Positions 1 through 9,106 of a stretch of 33,238 nucleotides of DNA are shown piece after piece (within the stretch, counting starts at the first letter, position 1; each line of letters starts with the position of its first letter). The stretch covers positions 1 to 33,238 of the forward strand of contig JANQQF010000033.1 in assembly GCA_028285035.1 (NCBI GenBank). The letters run 5' to 3'. The notes under the pieces are model-generated. The model was not told the origin of the DNA. It was given only the letters and a program-made list of their open reading frames with translations, and made no database searches. This stretch comes from Phycisphaerae bacterium. GTDB taxonomy: Bacteria > Chloroflexota > Anaerolineae > 4572-78 > J111. Made by a program: the position numbers and the translations under genes.

Positions 1-15
1 GATATTACGGAGGCT

Positions 16-50
16 GCCGCATCTTGTCTATCAGGGTGCGGTATTTTTTT
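16..50 (+). terminator. Rho-independent terminator of an upstream gene
   Basis: CCGCATC (17-23) pairs with GGTGCGG (35-41), seven base pairs with one G-U and an 11-nt loop. It is followed by TATTTTTTT. The gene it ends lies outside the window. It isolates era from upstream transcription. Confidence 0.7.
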
Positions 51-242
51 CAGTTTTCTCTTCTCTTTACACTTTTTCGGTTTATGACCACCTCTCACTT
101 AAATATCCTCAATGTTGTACAAGTTCATCTAGGTTAAGGTAAATCTGCGTAATTTCTTTGGCAGTGTTAAAATATAATTGAGCTGAAATAGTCCGCGAAA
201 TTTATCCGTTATCAAAAAGCTTACCTCAACACTAGGTACAAG

Positions 243-1277
243 ATGAACGACGAATTTGAATGGCCTGATGAAAGTGAATTAGATGAAGCATCTCTGGCAC
301 CCGCTTTTGAAGATGATTTGCCTGAAGATCATCGTTCCGGGTATGTAGCGGTAGTGGGACGCCCCAATGTCGGTAAATCAACCTTGATGAATCGTTTTTT
401 GGGGCAAAAAGTTGCGATTGTTAGCGCTAAACCGCAAACCACACGTAACCAATTATTAGGTATTCTTACCATTCCTGCTGAAGATGATCCTCATCCGCTG
501 GAGGATTGCCCCCCTGCTCAGGTTATTTTTGTAGATACCCCAGGCATTCACAAACCATTGCATAAACTAGGTGAATACCTGGTTGATACTGCGGTGGGAG
601 CTATTCCAGATGCTGATGTGATTTTGTGGCTTGTGGATGGGGCGCATCCTGCCACAGAGGCAGATGCCTTGGTCGCGGAATCCTTGCACAAAAATAATAA
701 AAAGCGGAAAAAGAAAGGTCCGAATCCATTTGTGATTTTAGGACTAAACAAAATTGATTTGGTAGCCAAAGACCAACGTGATGCAATTGAGGAAGCGTTT
801 ATGGACCTCTACCCAGCAGATGATTGGTTGTACATCTCAGCGGCCCGTGGAGATAATCGAGACGAACTGCTGCGCCAAATCATTTATCATCTCCCGCAAG
901 GACCGCGTTACTTCCCTGAAGATCAAATTACAGACCAGCAAACTCGTTTTATTGCCAGTGAGCTTATTCGAGAGGCGGCCCTGAGAACGCTGCATCAAGA
1001 AGTGCCCCATGCGCTGGCGGTCATGGTCACTGAGTTCAAATGGCGTCACGAAAAATTGGTTTATGTTAGTGCCAATATCATTCTCGAACGTCAATCACAA
1101 AAGAAGATTGTGATTGGTGAGAAGGGCCGAACCTTGAAGAAGATTGGGCAAATTGCTCGACCTGCCATCGAACAATTAGTTGATAGTAAAGTCTATCTTG
1201 AACTGTGGGTAAAAATTCGACCAAAGTGGCGACGCAAAGAGAATGAGTTACGATGGTTGGGCTATACTCAAAAATGA
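243..1277 (+). CDS. era: GTPase Era, ribosome-assembly factor
   Basis: Era is a membrane-associated GTPase that binds the 3' end of 16S rRNA and helps mature the 30S subunit. All G motifs are visible: G1 GRPNVGKS (39-46), G2 TTR (66-68), G3 DTPG (98-101), G4 NKID (169-172) and G5 SA (199-200). A C-terminal KH domain with the IGEKGRTLKKIG loop (291-302) binds the RNA. At 344 residues it exceeds the usual ~300 because of an acidic N-terminal tail of about 30 residues and a Lys-rich insert near 150-160. The ATG has only a weak Shine-Dalgarno (AGG about 6 nt upstream). A TATAAT at 173-178 may be its -10 box, but no well-spaced -35 was found. It stands alone, between a terminator and the next gene's promoter. 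Confidence 0.97.
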   Translation: MNDEFEWPDESELDEASLAPAFEDDLPEDHRSGYVAVVGRPNVGKSTLMNRFLGQKVAIVSAKPQTTRNQLLGILTIPAEDDPHPLEDCPPAQVIFVDTPGIHKPLHKLGEYLVDTAVGAIPDADVILWLVDGAHPATEADALVAESLHKNNKKRKKKGPNPFVILGLNKIDLVAKDQRDAIEEAFMDLYPADDWLYISAARGDNRDELLRQIIYHLPQGPRYFPEDQITDQQTRFIASELIREAALRTLHQEVPHALAVMVTEFKWRHEKLVYVSANIILERQSQKKIVIGEKGRTLKKIGQIARPAIEQLVDSKVYLELWVKIRPKWRRKENELRWLGYTQK

Positions 1278-1311
1278 TGTCTGACATTTATAAGTAAATT
1301 TGAAAATTTTC

Positions 1312-1339
1312 TTGACCTCTCTCGCTTCCACGCTATACT
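1312..1339 (+). promoter_or_regulatory. Sigma70-type promoter for the membrane peptidase gene
   Basis: TTGACC (1312-1317) and TATACT (1334-1339) are separated by 16 bp. The predicted transcript starts about 28 nt before the ATG at 1374. A GGAG ribosome binding site at 1364-1367 has a 6-nt spacer to that ATG. Confidence 0.7.
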
Positions 1340-1373
1340 TAATTTACCCAAACTAAAAAACTCGGAGACCTTC

Positions 1374-2765
1374 ATGAACCTTGGACGTATTTGGCCTAGT
1401 TTGATTCTCGTATTGGTTTTGCTCCTATTTTTCACCCAAACAGCATATGCTGACGGGCCTCAAATCCTCACCAATGAGGCCGAATTTGAATTTCCCACAT
1501 CAATTACCTTTAAATTATCTGCGAGCGCAGATACAACTATCACCTCGGTAGAGCTAATTTATGGGAACGATGAGGTTGGTTGTGCTTTGGCTGCGGCCTA
1601 TACAGAGCCAGAAGATTTTGAGCCAGGTACAAACATTGAAACCAGTTGGGTTTGGGATCTAGAGCAATACGGTTCGCTTCCGTCAGGCACACGTGTGTGG
1701 TGGCAATGGCATCTGATTGATGAATTAGGCGCAGAAATTATATCGGAGGAACAAGAGCTTTTCTTTCTTGATACAAATTTTGAATGGCAAGAAGTTCGAT
1801 CCGATGAGTTGATCTTCTTTTCGGCTGTTACCGACCAAACTGTCAATGATGCGCTATGGGAAGCGGCCAATGCTGGTCTTGACCAACTTGAAGAGGATCT
1901 TGGGGCCCGACCAGAGCGTCCGGTTACAATTTACAACTACCCAACTACTGCCGATATGCGAGACGCTGTGATTTTAACCCAAGATTGGGCCGGCGGGTTA
2001 GCCATGATTAACTATGATACCGTGCTTTTGGGGGCTAATGCGGGTAATTTGGATTGGGGTACCCGCACAATGATCCACGAGTTGGCGCATGTGATTATTC
2101 ATCAAGCGACTGATAATTGTGTTGGTGATATTCCACGTTGGCTGGATGAGGGATTAGCTAGTTATGTTGAAGGGCAAATTGAGGAACATAGCGCGGCTCT
2201 ATTAGAGGATGCGATTGCCAATGATGCGTTGATTTCACTGCTGAGTCTCAGTAGTAGCTTTCCCACCAGAAGCCAGAGTGCTTCGCTCGCCTATGCCCAA
2301 AGTGGCGAGTTAGTGGGGTATTTGATTGATACCTATGGTCAGGATAAGTTGATTGAGCTTTTGGACGTTTTTCAGGCCGGGCGAACCTATGATCAAGCTT
2401 TACTTGAGGTGTATGGTATTGATACCTTGACCTTGGATAACAACTGGCGTGAAAGTTTAGGCTTACCGCCGCACGAACCCGTCCCCACCGCAACACCTGT
2501 ACAGTTACCGACTCTCCTGGCTTATGAGGCCAGCCCTACGGCTGAAATCGTTGAAACACCTGCCTCGTCAACAATTGTCCCAACAGAGATACCCCCTACC
2601 CCAACCGTAACCCCGACCTCTATGCCAAATAACACATCCTTGCAAAATCCTCCTCCCCCAACCACTATCATTGATCCAAATTTAATTCTAATGGTACTAA
2701 TTTTTACCGCTGTACTGTTTGCTATTGGATTTTTAATCATGATTTTTATAGCTCGTCGTTTCTAG
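1374..2765 (+). CDS. Membrane-anchored gluzincin metallopeptidase (peptidase MA-like)
   Basis: This is a probable extracytoplasmic zinc peptidase. A signal peptide (1-27, cleavage near TAYA-DG) leads into a beta-rich N-terminal region. The catalytic part carries HELAH (235-239, zinc ligands H235 and H239, catalytic E236) and the downstream WLDEGLASY (256-264), whose Glu is the third zinc ligand in gluzincins. This pattern matches the peptidase MA-like family. A Pro/Thr-rich stalk (about 365-430) and a C-terminal hydrophobic helix (about 437-459) ending in ARRF should hold it on the outer face of the membrane. It has its own promoter and a good ribosome binding site. The substrate is unknown. 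The family call rests on the zinc motif and the layout. Confidence 0.85.
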   Translation: MNLGRIWPSLILVLVLLLFFTQTAYADGPQILTNEAEFEFPTSITFKLSASADTTITSVELIYGNDEVGCALAAAYTEPEDFEPGTNIETSWVWDLEQYGSLPSGTRVWWQWHLIDELGAEIISEEQELFFLDTNFEWQEVRSDELIFFSAVTDQTVNDALWEAANAGLDQLEEDLGARPERPVTIYNYPTTADMRDAVILTQDWAGGLAMINYDTVLLGANAGNLDWGTRTMIHELAHVIIHQATDNCVGDIPRWLDEGLASYVEGQIEEHSAALLEDAIANDALISLLSLSSSFPTRSQSASLAYAQSGELVGYLIDTYGQDKLIELLDVFQAGRTYDQALLEVYGIDTLTLDNNWRESLGLPPHEPVPTATPVQLPTLLAYEASPTAEIVETPASSTIVPTEIPPTPTVTPTSMPNNTSLQNPPPPTTIIDPNLILMVLIFTAVLFAIGFLIMIFIARRF

Positions 2766-2937
2766 TGTTCCGCCAAATATATTTTATTGGGTGGGGCATT
2801 TGAGACGGCACATTTAAGCTGAAACAAGTTGCAAAATTTTTCTCATCAAAAGACATATGCTTCAGCACTAGTCTTCTCCATCTTCGATGGCACTTAGCCA
2901 AAGACCAAGTTCAACTACACTGATATTGGACCAAATT

Positions 2938-5142
2938 ATGCCTAAGAAAAAATTCGTTTTAACATCAAGTTACTTGATTATTCTTCTGATTATGTTATCG
3001 GGCTGTCAATCACTATTGTCCGCTGGAGAAACCGCGTTCAACCCAACAGCGACAGCCACTTGGCCAGCCGAAGCTACACCAACTGAAACCATTGTTCCCC
3101 CAACAATCATCCCGACCCAAACGGTTACACCTGAAGTCATCCCAACTGAGACCCCTCGTTCCCTGGCTACCCCTTTTCCGACACCAACACTAACTCCTGT
3201 CCCAGAGACTGGCTTTTACAGCGATCCTGCCCTTGGCTTCAGCTTTTCCTATCCGGCTGATTGGGAAGTTGATGAAGAGTCACCCAACGTTATTCGGAGT
3301 ACAGATCCGAATGCTTTTGTATTTGGACAATCAAGTTTGATCGATCCGAATGAAACCGTTGAAGATTATGTGAGTCTTTACTATGGCTGGGTGGGCGAGC
3401 CTGATGAGGTGGAAGCAACGGAACCTGAAGCCGTGACACTTTGGGATGGAACAGAGGCTCAGGTGATTGAATTTGCTGGCCCTGATGATTTTTTTAAGGC
3501 GCGGGCCACTGTCGCCACCCGAGGCCAACGTGTATTTATGGTTTTGATTGCTGCCGCAGAGGAAACGTTTACCAACTACCCTGAAACGCTTGAGGCAATT
3601 GCAGCGAGTATGCAGCTTGAAGATCCAAGGCCTTTTGGTATTTCTCGCGAAAATGCGATATTTTTGGCTGGAGGTGAACCGAGAACGCTTGACCCTATTC
3701 AAACCCACGGCTCTGCTGGTGGGCGAATCGGGCAAATTTTTAGCGGCCTGGTGATGCTTGGTGAGGATATGACCGTAATTCCTGATTTAGCTGAAAGTTG
3801 GGAGATTAGCCCGGATGGGACAACCTACACCTTTCATTTACATCGAGACGCTACCTTTCACGACGGTAAACCAGTGACCGCGCATGATATCAAATATTCT
3901 TGGGAACGAGCCGCTGACTCCGAAAATGAGTCAGATACGGTCGAGACGTATCTCGGTGATATAGTCGGCTTCAAAGCCAAATTTCGAGGAGAGGCTGATG
4001 AAGTTTCTGGGGTAACTGTGATTGATGATCATACCGTACAGGTAGAAATCGATGCCCCGAAAAGCTACTTTCTAGCAAAGCTGACCTATCCAACCTCATT
4101 TATTGTTGATGAAGCCAATGTGCAGAATGAAGATTGGGAGCGGCAGCCCAATGGAACTGGTCCATTCCGGTTAGTGCGATGGGAAGAAGACGAAGTATTT
4201 ATTCTTGAGCGTAACGAGAACTTTTACTTGCCGCCGCCATTTGTCGAGAACATCGTTTACTTGATGTATCCCGACGTCTCAATGTGGATGTACGAGAATG
4301 ATGAAGTTGATTTGACCGGGATTGGCGTTAACAATTTGGAACGGGTGACAGACCCAACCAATCCATTGAGCCGCGATTTATATGTGACGCCTTCACTTTG
4401 TACCTCGCGATTGGTTTTTGGGGTGGCTCTCCCCCCCTTTGATGATCCTCTCGTTCGTCAGGCCTTTTCCTACGCCATTGATCGTCAAATCATATCAGAC
4501 GTGATGTTTAAGGGCATATCAACACCCGCCAACTCGATTTTACCACCAGGTATGCCGGGACATGACCCCACAATCACCTCCCCACAGTTTGACCCCGAAA
4601 AAGCACGCACCCTGTTGCAGCAATCTAGCTACGGTGGTCCTGAAAATCTACCAGAAATCACCTTCACTTTGGGAGGGCAGGGGAGTAACGTTGGCGGCTC
4701 TAGTGCAGCATATATCGATATGTGGCGAACACATCTTGGCGTTGAAGTTCAGGCTGAATATATTGACCCTGACACCTATTTTGACGAAATCGATGAGCAA
4801 CCTCGTCAATTAATCAGCTCTGGCTGGTGCGCAGATTATCCTGATCCAGAAAATTTCCTGGACATTTTATATCATTCGGAGAGCAACCAGAATCGAGGGC
4901 TGTATCATAATCCTGAAATAGATGAACTGCTTGAGATAGCTCGAGTGGAGCCTGATCTTGAGAAGCGATTTGAGATGTATAACCAAATTGAGCGAATGAT
5001 TATTGCCGACTCGCCCGATATCTTGTTAAACCATAGTCAATCTTACTTTTTATTGAAACCATATCTGCAAAATTATCTGTTAACGCCCACCTCCTTAGCG
5101 TTGAACTGGCGCGTTGTTTCAATCAATCATACTGCCGAATAG
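2938..5142 (+). CDS. ABC transporter substrate-binding lipoprotein (SBP_bac_5 type) with N-terminal PsbP-like domain
   Basis: This is an extracytoplasmic solute-binding lipoprotein of the oligopeptide/dipeptide class (OppA/DppA-like). I start it at the ATG at 2938 rather than the in-frame ATG at 2887. From there the protein opens with a basic patch and a hydrophobic stretch ending in the lipobox LSGC (Cys23), and the upstream extension has no Shine-Dalgarno. A Thr/Pro-rich linker (about 34-90) follows, then a PsbP-like domain (about 91-230, with GFSFSYPADW). The full family 5 binding domain runs from about 237 to the end (GGEPRTLDP, TFHDGKPVTAHD, YAIDRQ). No permease or ATPase gene is adjacent, so the transport partners are elsewhere or it acts as a sensor. 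The next gene starts 9 bp after its stop and shares the PsbP-like domain, which suggests joint function. Confidence 0.88.
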   Translation: MPKKKFVLTSSYLIILLIMLSGCQSLLSAGETAFNPTATATWPAEATPTETIVPPTIIPTQTVTPEVIPTETPRSLATPFPTPTLTPVPETGFYSDPALGFSFSYPADWEVDEESPNVIRSTDPNAFVFGQSSLIDPNETVEDYVSLYYGWVGEPDEVEATEPEAVTLWDGTEAQVIEFAGPDDFFKARATVATRGQRVFMVLIAAAEETFTNYPETLEAIAASMQLEDPRPFGISRENAIFLAGGEPRTLDPIQTHGSAGGRIGQIFSGLVMLGEDMTVIPDLAESWEISPDGTTYTFHLHRDATFHDGKPVTAHDIKYSWERAADSENESDTVETYLGDIVGFKAKFRGEADEVSGVTVIDDHTVQVEIDAPKSYFLAKLTYPTSFIVDEANVQNEDWERQPNGTGPFRLVRWEEDEVFILERNENFYLPPPFVENIVYLMYPDVSMWMYENDEVDLTGIGVNNLERVTDPTNPLSRDLYVTPSLCTSRLVFGVALPPFDDPLVRQAFSYAIDRQIISDVMFKGISTPANSILPPGMPGHDPTITSPQFDPEKARTLLQQSSYGGPENLPEITFTLGGQGSNVGGSSAAYIDMWRTHLGVEVQAEYIDPDTYFDEIDEQPRQLISSGWCADYPDPENFLDILYHSESNQNRGLYHNPEIDELLEIARVEPDLEKRFEMYNQIERMIIADSPDILLNHSQSYFLLKPYLQNYLLTPTSLALNWRVVSINHTAE

Positions 5143-5151
5143 AGGAACTTT

Positions 5152-8133
5152 ATGACTACTGCAAGCGAAGCAGCAAAAACTGCACCACGTAAACCCAGCC
5201 CATTCCGTTTGATTGGTTCGGTAATCGCAGGAATTTTATTGATCTTACTTGTTTGTACCTTGGCCATGATTATTGGATTCGCTTATCAACAATATCAGGA
5301 AACCGTCCGTTTCAATCGTGCTGAAAGGTTCGCGGAACAGCAAGGATGGTCCCAAGCAATTGCTGCCTATACAGATGCTTTAAGTGTCTGGCCGGATGTT
5401 GTTCGTAAACGTGAGGCTGAGGCTCTGCTAGGACGTGGCGAGGCGTATCTGCAAACCGGACAATATCAAGCAGCTATTGCTGATCTTGACGCGAGTCTGG
5501 GGCGTGATCCCACTCAATTTGAGGGATATATGTTACGGGGCGATGCTCGATTTAATCAGGGGCATTATGAAGCCGCTTTGGCCGATTACAACCTTAGCAC
5601 GGTTTTAGGGAATGATACGGTCGATCCCCATTTGAAGCGGGCCAATATTCATTTGCAACAAGGCGATTTTCAACAAGCAATTACCACCGCCGATAAAGTG
5701 TTGAACCTTGACCCATCAGCAATCGAAGCGTTGTTGATAAAGAGCATGAGCTACTATCATCTGAAAGCTTATGACCAAGCCCAAATGGTGGCTCAACAGG
5801 CTCTTGAGCAAAACCCCGATCTAGCCTGGGCTTACGCCTATGTGGGCGGTTCACTCATGTGGTTGGATACGTCAGATAATGATCCAACAATAACCGCTCT
5901 AGAAAAAGCCCTGATGCTAGATCCTAATCTTGTGGAGGCGTATGCGTTTCGGGGGCGTCTTTCTTATCGTGAAGAAGAGCTTGATTCAGCTTTAGAAGAT
6001 TTAAATAAAGCAATTGAATTGGGCGATGAAGCTAACATTGTAACCGCGCTGGCTTATGCCTGGCGTGGGGCGGTTCAAATAGAGCTAGAAATGTATGATG
6101 AGGCTAAGCAGGATTTAGAAAAGGCGATTTCACTGGCTCCCCATGAGCCGATTGTATATTTGAGATATGGCGACTTCTATGAGCAAGAAGATGAATACAA
6201 TACAGCCTTAAATTATTATCATATTGCTCAGGCACTGGCCCCTGACTATCATCGACCCTATGGCTTCCGAGCCTCAACCTTATTTTTGATGAATGAGTTG
6301 GACCAGGCGTTAGCTGATGTTAATCGGCTGCTTGAACTGAGCCCAAACCATAGCTGGGCTTACGGTCTTCGAGCGAATATTTATGAGTTGCAGGGCGATA
6401 AAGAAGATTTAGCCATCGCGGATTTAGATCAGGCGATTGCCCTTTCTCCTGAAACAGCAGTCTACCACTTTCAAAAAGGGGCAATTTTTTATTTTCAAGA
6501 AGATTATGATCAAGCCCGAGAAAATTTTAGCAGATCTCTTGAGCTTGATGATAAAGATGCATCATCTTATGCTTGGCGTGGTGACACCTACTTTTACCAA
6601 GAGCAGTATGACCAAGCCTTGTCTGACTATAATCAAGCCCTGGCCTTGGAGTCAGATTTTTCAAGCGTCTATTTTTTTCTATTAGACACACTGATAGAAC
6701 AAGAAAAGTATGATGAAGCCTTAGAACGAGCCAATCAATTAATTGATGTTGTGTCTCCTGAGGATGATTCTATTTTACAGGCGGAAGCTTATGCAAAACG
6801 AGCCAGCCTCTTTTTGATAAAGGAGGATTATAAACAGGCCTTGCCTGATCTTGATAGAGCTATCGAGTTATATTCGGAAGATCCCTGGAGCTATGGCTGG
6901 CGGGGGGTAATCCACCTTGATAATGAAGATTATGAAGCGGCCTTGGTTGACTTGTCGCGAGCGATAGAATTAGACCCAGAGTGGACAGCGCCTTACATCT
7001 GGCGGGCTGAGGTCAATTTTGAACTTGATGAGTTCGTCGATGCCGTTCAAGATGCAACCGTCGCGATTGAACAGGACTCAACCTTCGCTGAGGCGTATGG
7101 AATTCGGGCTAGCGCCCATTATCATCTCGGCGATGAAGCTGCGGCGATTGCTGATTACACTGAGGTGATCAATCTTGATCCGACAAACGCTTATGTCTAC
7201 GCTGCAAGAGCTGATTTGTTAAAGAATGAAGATGACTTCGACCAGGCCCTCTCTGATGTTAGTACAGCCCTAGAGTTAGATCCCGAATCTGTTGAGGCCA
7301 TTAGCACACGAGGGGTTATTTATTGGATTCAAGAAAATTATGAGAGCGCTTTAGCTGACTTCAATGCAGCTTTGGAGGCCGAACCTGAAAATGCGTGGCA
7401 TTATCATCGGAGAGCTGGCGTTTATGCCGAATTGGGAAATCATGATCAAGCGATTACAGATTATTCTAAGGCGTTAGAATTAGACCCTGAATTACCCTTG
7501 GCGCAAATTTTTCGAGGTGATAGCTATCTTGAGCAAAACAGGATTGAAGATAGTATCAATGATTATCGAGTTGGCCTTGAACATGTTACCTCGGTTGATT
7601 TAGTTTTTGGCGTGGAACAGACGATTTTTGAGTTGACTAATTTGCCATCCCCCGTTCAACCTCCCGTGGAGGAAACTGTTGAGGGAGACTTAGTTTATCA
7701 AGACCCGAATAATAAATTTTCGATGACCTATCCCGCAGATTGGACCATTATTGAGTCCGAAGCCGATTTTGTTAGTTTAACGAATCCGTTTATCGATGAG
7801 CCAATTATTATGACCGTTCTTTCTATTGAGGATGCTTTTCCCAGCTCAGTACAAGAATTGATGAGCTTTTATAAGGAGGGGCTGGCTGGGGAAGATCCTA
7901 GTTATACGCCCATTGATGACTCAACCATTACAGTTAATGGCTTAGAAGCGGCAAAACATCGGTATACTGTGTCTGATTTTCTGTTTGAAACAGCCGAACC
8001 TCTAACCGCAACCGGTATTGTGACTCGCAGAGCAAGCAACATTGTCATCATCAATGTCTTTGGTACGAATGCCGCCTATGAAGCTGATCAGGCGGTAATT
8101 GATCAAATCATTGCCCGTATTGTGGTTAATTGA
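5152..8133 (+). CDS. Large membrane-anchored TPR protein with C-terminal PsbP-like domain
   Basis: This 993-residue protein starts with a short cytoplasmic tail and one membrane helix (about 20-45). About twenty-plus tetratricopeptide repeats of ~34 residues follow (about 52-830), with the usual pattern such as YDQALSDYNQALAL and AIELDPE. The last ~145 residues (about 847-993) form a PsbP-like domain opening with NNKFSMTYPADW. That resembles the domain in the binding protein encoded just upstream. A ribosome binding site (AGAGG) sits 7 nt before the ATG, and the intergenic gap is 9 bp, so the two genes are very likely co-transcribed. TPR arrays are protein-interaction scaffolds. The orientation suggests an extracytoplasmic scaffold. 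Its partners are unknown. Confidence 0.85.
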   Translation: MTTASEAAKTAPRKPSPFRLIGSVIAGILLILLVCTLAMIIGFAYQQYQETVRFNRAERFAEQQGWSQAIAAYTDALSVWPDVVRKREAEALLGRGEAYLQTGQYQAAIADLDASLGRDPTQFEGYMLRGDARFNQGHYEAALADYNLSTVLGNDTVDPHLKRANIHLQQGDFQQAITTADKVLNLDPSAIEALLIKSMSYYHLKAYDQAQMVAQQALEQNPDLAWAYAYVGGSLMWLDTSDNDPTITALEKALMLDPNLVEAYAFRGRLSYREEELDSALEDLNKAIELGDEANIVTALAYAWRGAVQIELEMYDEAKQDLEKAISLAPHEPIVYLRYGDFYEQEDEYNTALNYYHIAQALAPDYHRPYGFRASTLFLMNELDQALADVNRLLELSPNHSWAYGLRANIYELQGDKEDLAIADLDQAIALSPETAVYHFQKGAIFYFQEDYDQARENFSRSLELDDKDASSYAWRGDTYFYQEQYDQALSDYNQALALESDFSSVYFFLLDTLIEQEKYDEALERANQLIDVVSPEDDSILQAEAYAKRASLFLIKEDYKQALPDLDRAIELYSEDPWSYGWRGVIHLDNEDYEAALVDLSRAIELDPEWTAPYIWRAEVNFELDEFVDAVQDATVAIEQDSTFAEAYGIRASAHYHLGDEAAAIADYTEVINLDPTNAYVYAARADLLKNEDDFDQALSDVSTALELDPESVEAISTRGVIYWIQENYESALADFNAALEAEPENAWHYHRRAGVYAELGNHDQAITDYSKALELDPELPLAQIFRGDSYLEQNRIEDSINDYRVGLEHVTSVDLVFGVEQTIFELTNLPSPVQPPVEETVEGDLVYQDPNNKFSMTYPADWTIIESEADFVSLTNPFIDEPIIMTVLSIEDAFPSSVQELMSFYKEGLAGEDPSYTPIDDSTITVNGLEAAKHRYTVSDFLFETAEPLTATGIVTRRASNIVIINVFGTNAAYEADQAVIDQIIARIVVN

Positions 8134-8149
8134 GGTCCAAGTATCAAGT

Positions 8150-8179
8150 TTGTAACTCCTGAAGATATAAAATTATAAT
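8150..8179 (+). promoter_or_regulatory. Possible promoter of the cupin gene, with leader hairpin
   Basis: TTGTAA (8150-8155) and a perfect TATAAT (8174-8179) are 18 bp apart. At the predicted transcript start lies a stem, GGCAACC (8184-8190) with GGTTGTC (8197-8203) and a 6-nt loop. It has no T-run, so it is not a terminator on this strand. Confidence 0.4.
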
Positions 8180-8253
8180 TTTTGGCAACCATTTACGGTT
8201 GTCATGCGTCTCTAGGTGTAAGACTTTAACACTATTAAGAGGCGTTATTGATA

Positions 8254-8568
8254 ATGGTATCTTCTATTCGTAAACAGACCCACGGAACAAGCTTAACTGA
8301 AGCAACAATTTGGCTTCTTCTCAATCAAGAAGGACTCGATCCTTATACTTGGCGTGGGTCAGCGCACCGAATTTATCCACGACGGGCCGCAAATTATTAT
8401 CGTACCTTGTGGGTGACGAAGGGGATGCTCTCTCTGAATTTAACTGATGAAGCGCGGTTGATTACGTTACAATCCGGTGATCGGATAGATTTACCACCAA
8501 AAACCTCTCACGAAGTTATCGTTGGAGATAAGGGCGTGGTTTGTACCGAGGCAAGACGATATTTCTAG
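8254..8568 (+). CDS. Small cupin-domain protein
   Basis: This is a 104-residue single-domain protein. The segment from about residue 45 (LWVTKGMLSLNL, LQSGDRIDLPPKTSHE) fits a small cupin barrel. LPPKTSHE resembles cupin motif 1/2 geometry, with one clear His, so metal binding is uncertain. I chose ATG 8254. An in-frame TTG at 8248 would lie 5 nt after AAGAGG (8237-8242), against 11 nt for the ATG, so either is possible. Its stop codon overlaps the stop of the opposite-strand gene within the palindrome CTAG. Function is unknown, and there is no obvious link to the oxidase genes. Confidence 0.65.
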   Translation: MVSSIRKQTHGTSLTEATIWLLLNQEGLDPYTWRGSAHRIYPRRAANYYRTLWVTKGMLSLNLTDEARLITLQSGDRIDLPPKTSHEVIVGDKGVVCTEARRYF

Positions 8569-9092
8569 TTTTCGCCACCACCGAAAACAAGATCAGTACT
8601 GGCGTATGATCCACCATAATTATCAGCGAGGCGTCTGACCTGCTCAAGCGCATCTAAAAATTGTTCATCCGTTAATTCATTGAGGGGGTGGGTAAAAATG
8701 GCCCATAAATAATCACTTGCCAGGGCATACTTCGCATCTAGCGCTCGGTCAAAGTTGGCGAGCAGGACAATTCGCAGGTGATGTTCAGTAAGCTTTTCTT
8801 CTTCAATAATCGGGGTGACGATGCGCATTCGGTTGTGGGTATCATCGGTGACAATAAATATTTCCCGTTCGCCATATGAAACGCGCCAAAATCCACGCTG
8901 CTCCTCGATAACTGTTGCCACTTCATGGACCAATTTTTTCATTTGATCTAAGGTCATCCCAGATTGCTCTCGTTTGGGACCACCATTGTCAGAGGGTCGT
9001 GCTTTGCCATTGGATAAGCTGGCAAATACAAGTAGCAGGTTTAGAAATAGTCCAGATAGCCAAACCAGATGTCGACCTTTCAATTGCTTCAT
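8565..9092 (-). CDS. Secreted protein of unknown function, last gene of the oxidase assembly unit
   Basis: I do not recognise this 175-residue protein. It has an N-terminal signal or anchor (about 8-30, basic start then LSGLFLNLLLVFASL). A compact alpha/beta domain follows with an acidic helix (IIEEEKLTEHHL) and a C-terminal helix before the conserved-looking tail STDLVFGGG. No Cys ligand or enzymatic motif is evident. It starts 14 bp after the stop of the YtkA-like gene, so it most likely belongs to the same leftward transcript. It meets the cupin gene tail to tail with a 4-bp stop overlap. A role in oxidase assembly would be guilt by association only. Confidence 0.6.
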   Translation of the reverse strand: MKQLKGRHLVWLSGLFLNLLLVFASLSNGKARPSDNGGPKREQSGMTLDQMKKLVHEVATVIEEQRGFWRVSYGEREIFIVTDDTHNRMRIVTPIIEEEKLTEHHLRIVLLANFDRALDAKYALASDYLWAIFTHPLNELTDEQFLDALEQVRRLADNYGGSYASTDLVFGGGEN

Positions 9093-9106
9093 ACTTGCCC
9101 CCGAAT

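Noticed and set aside
158..178. TTGGCA and TATAAT upstream of era as a promoter
   Set aside because: The boxes are only 9 bp apart. The TATAAT may be a -10, but no -35 at 16-18 bp was found.
8149..8159. TTGTAACTCCT resembling the MITE end at 30804-30816
   Set aside because: There is no inverted partner or duplication nearby; probably chance similarity.
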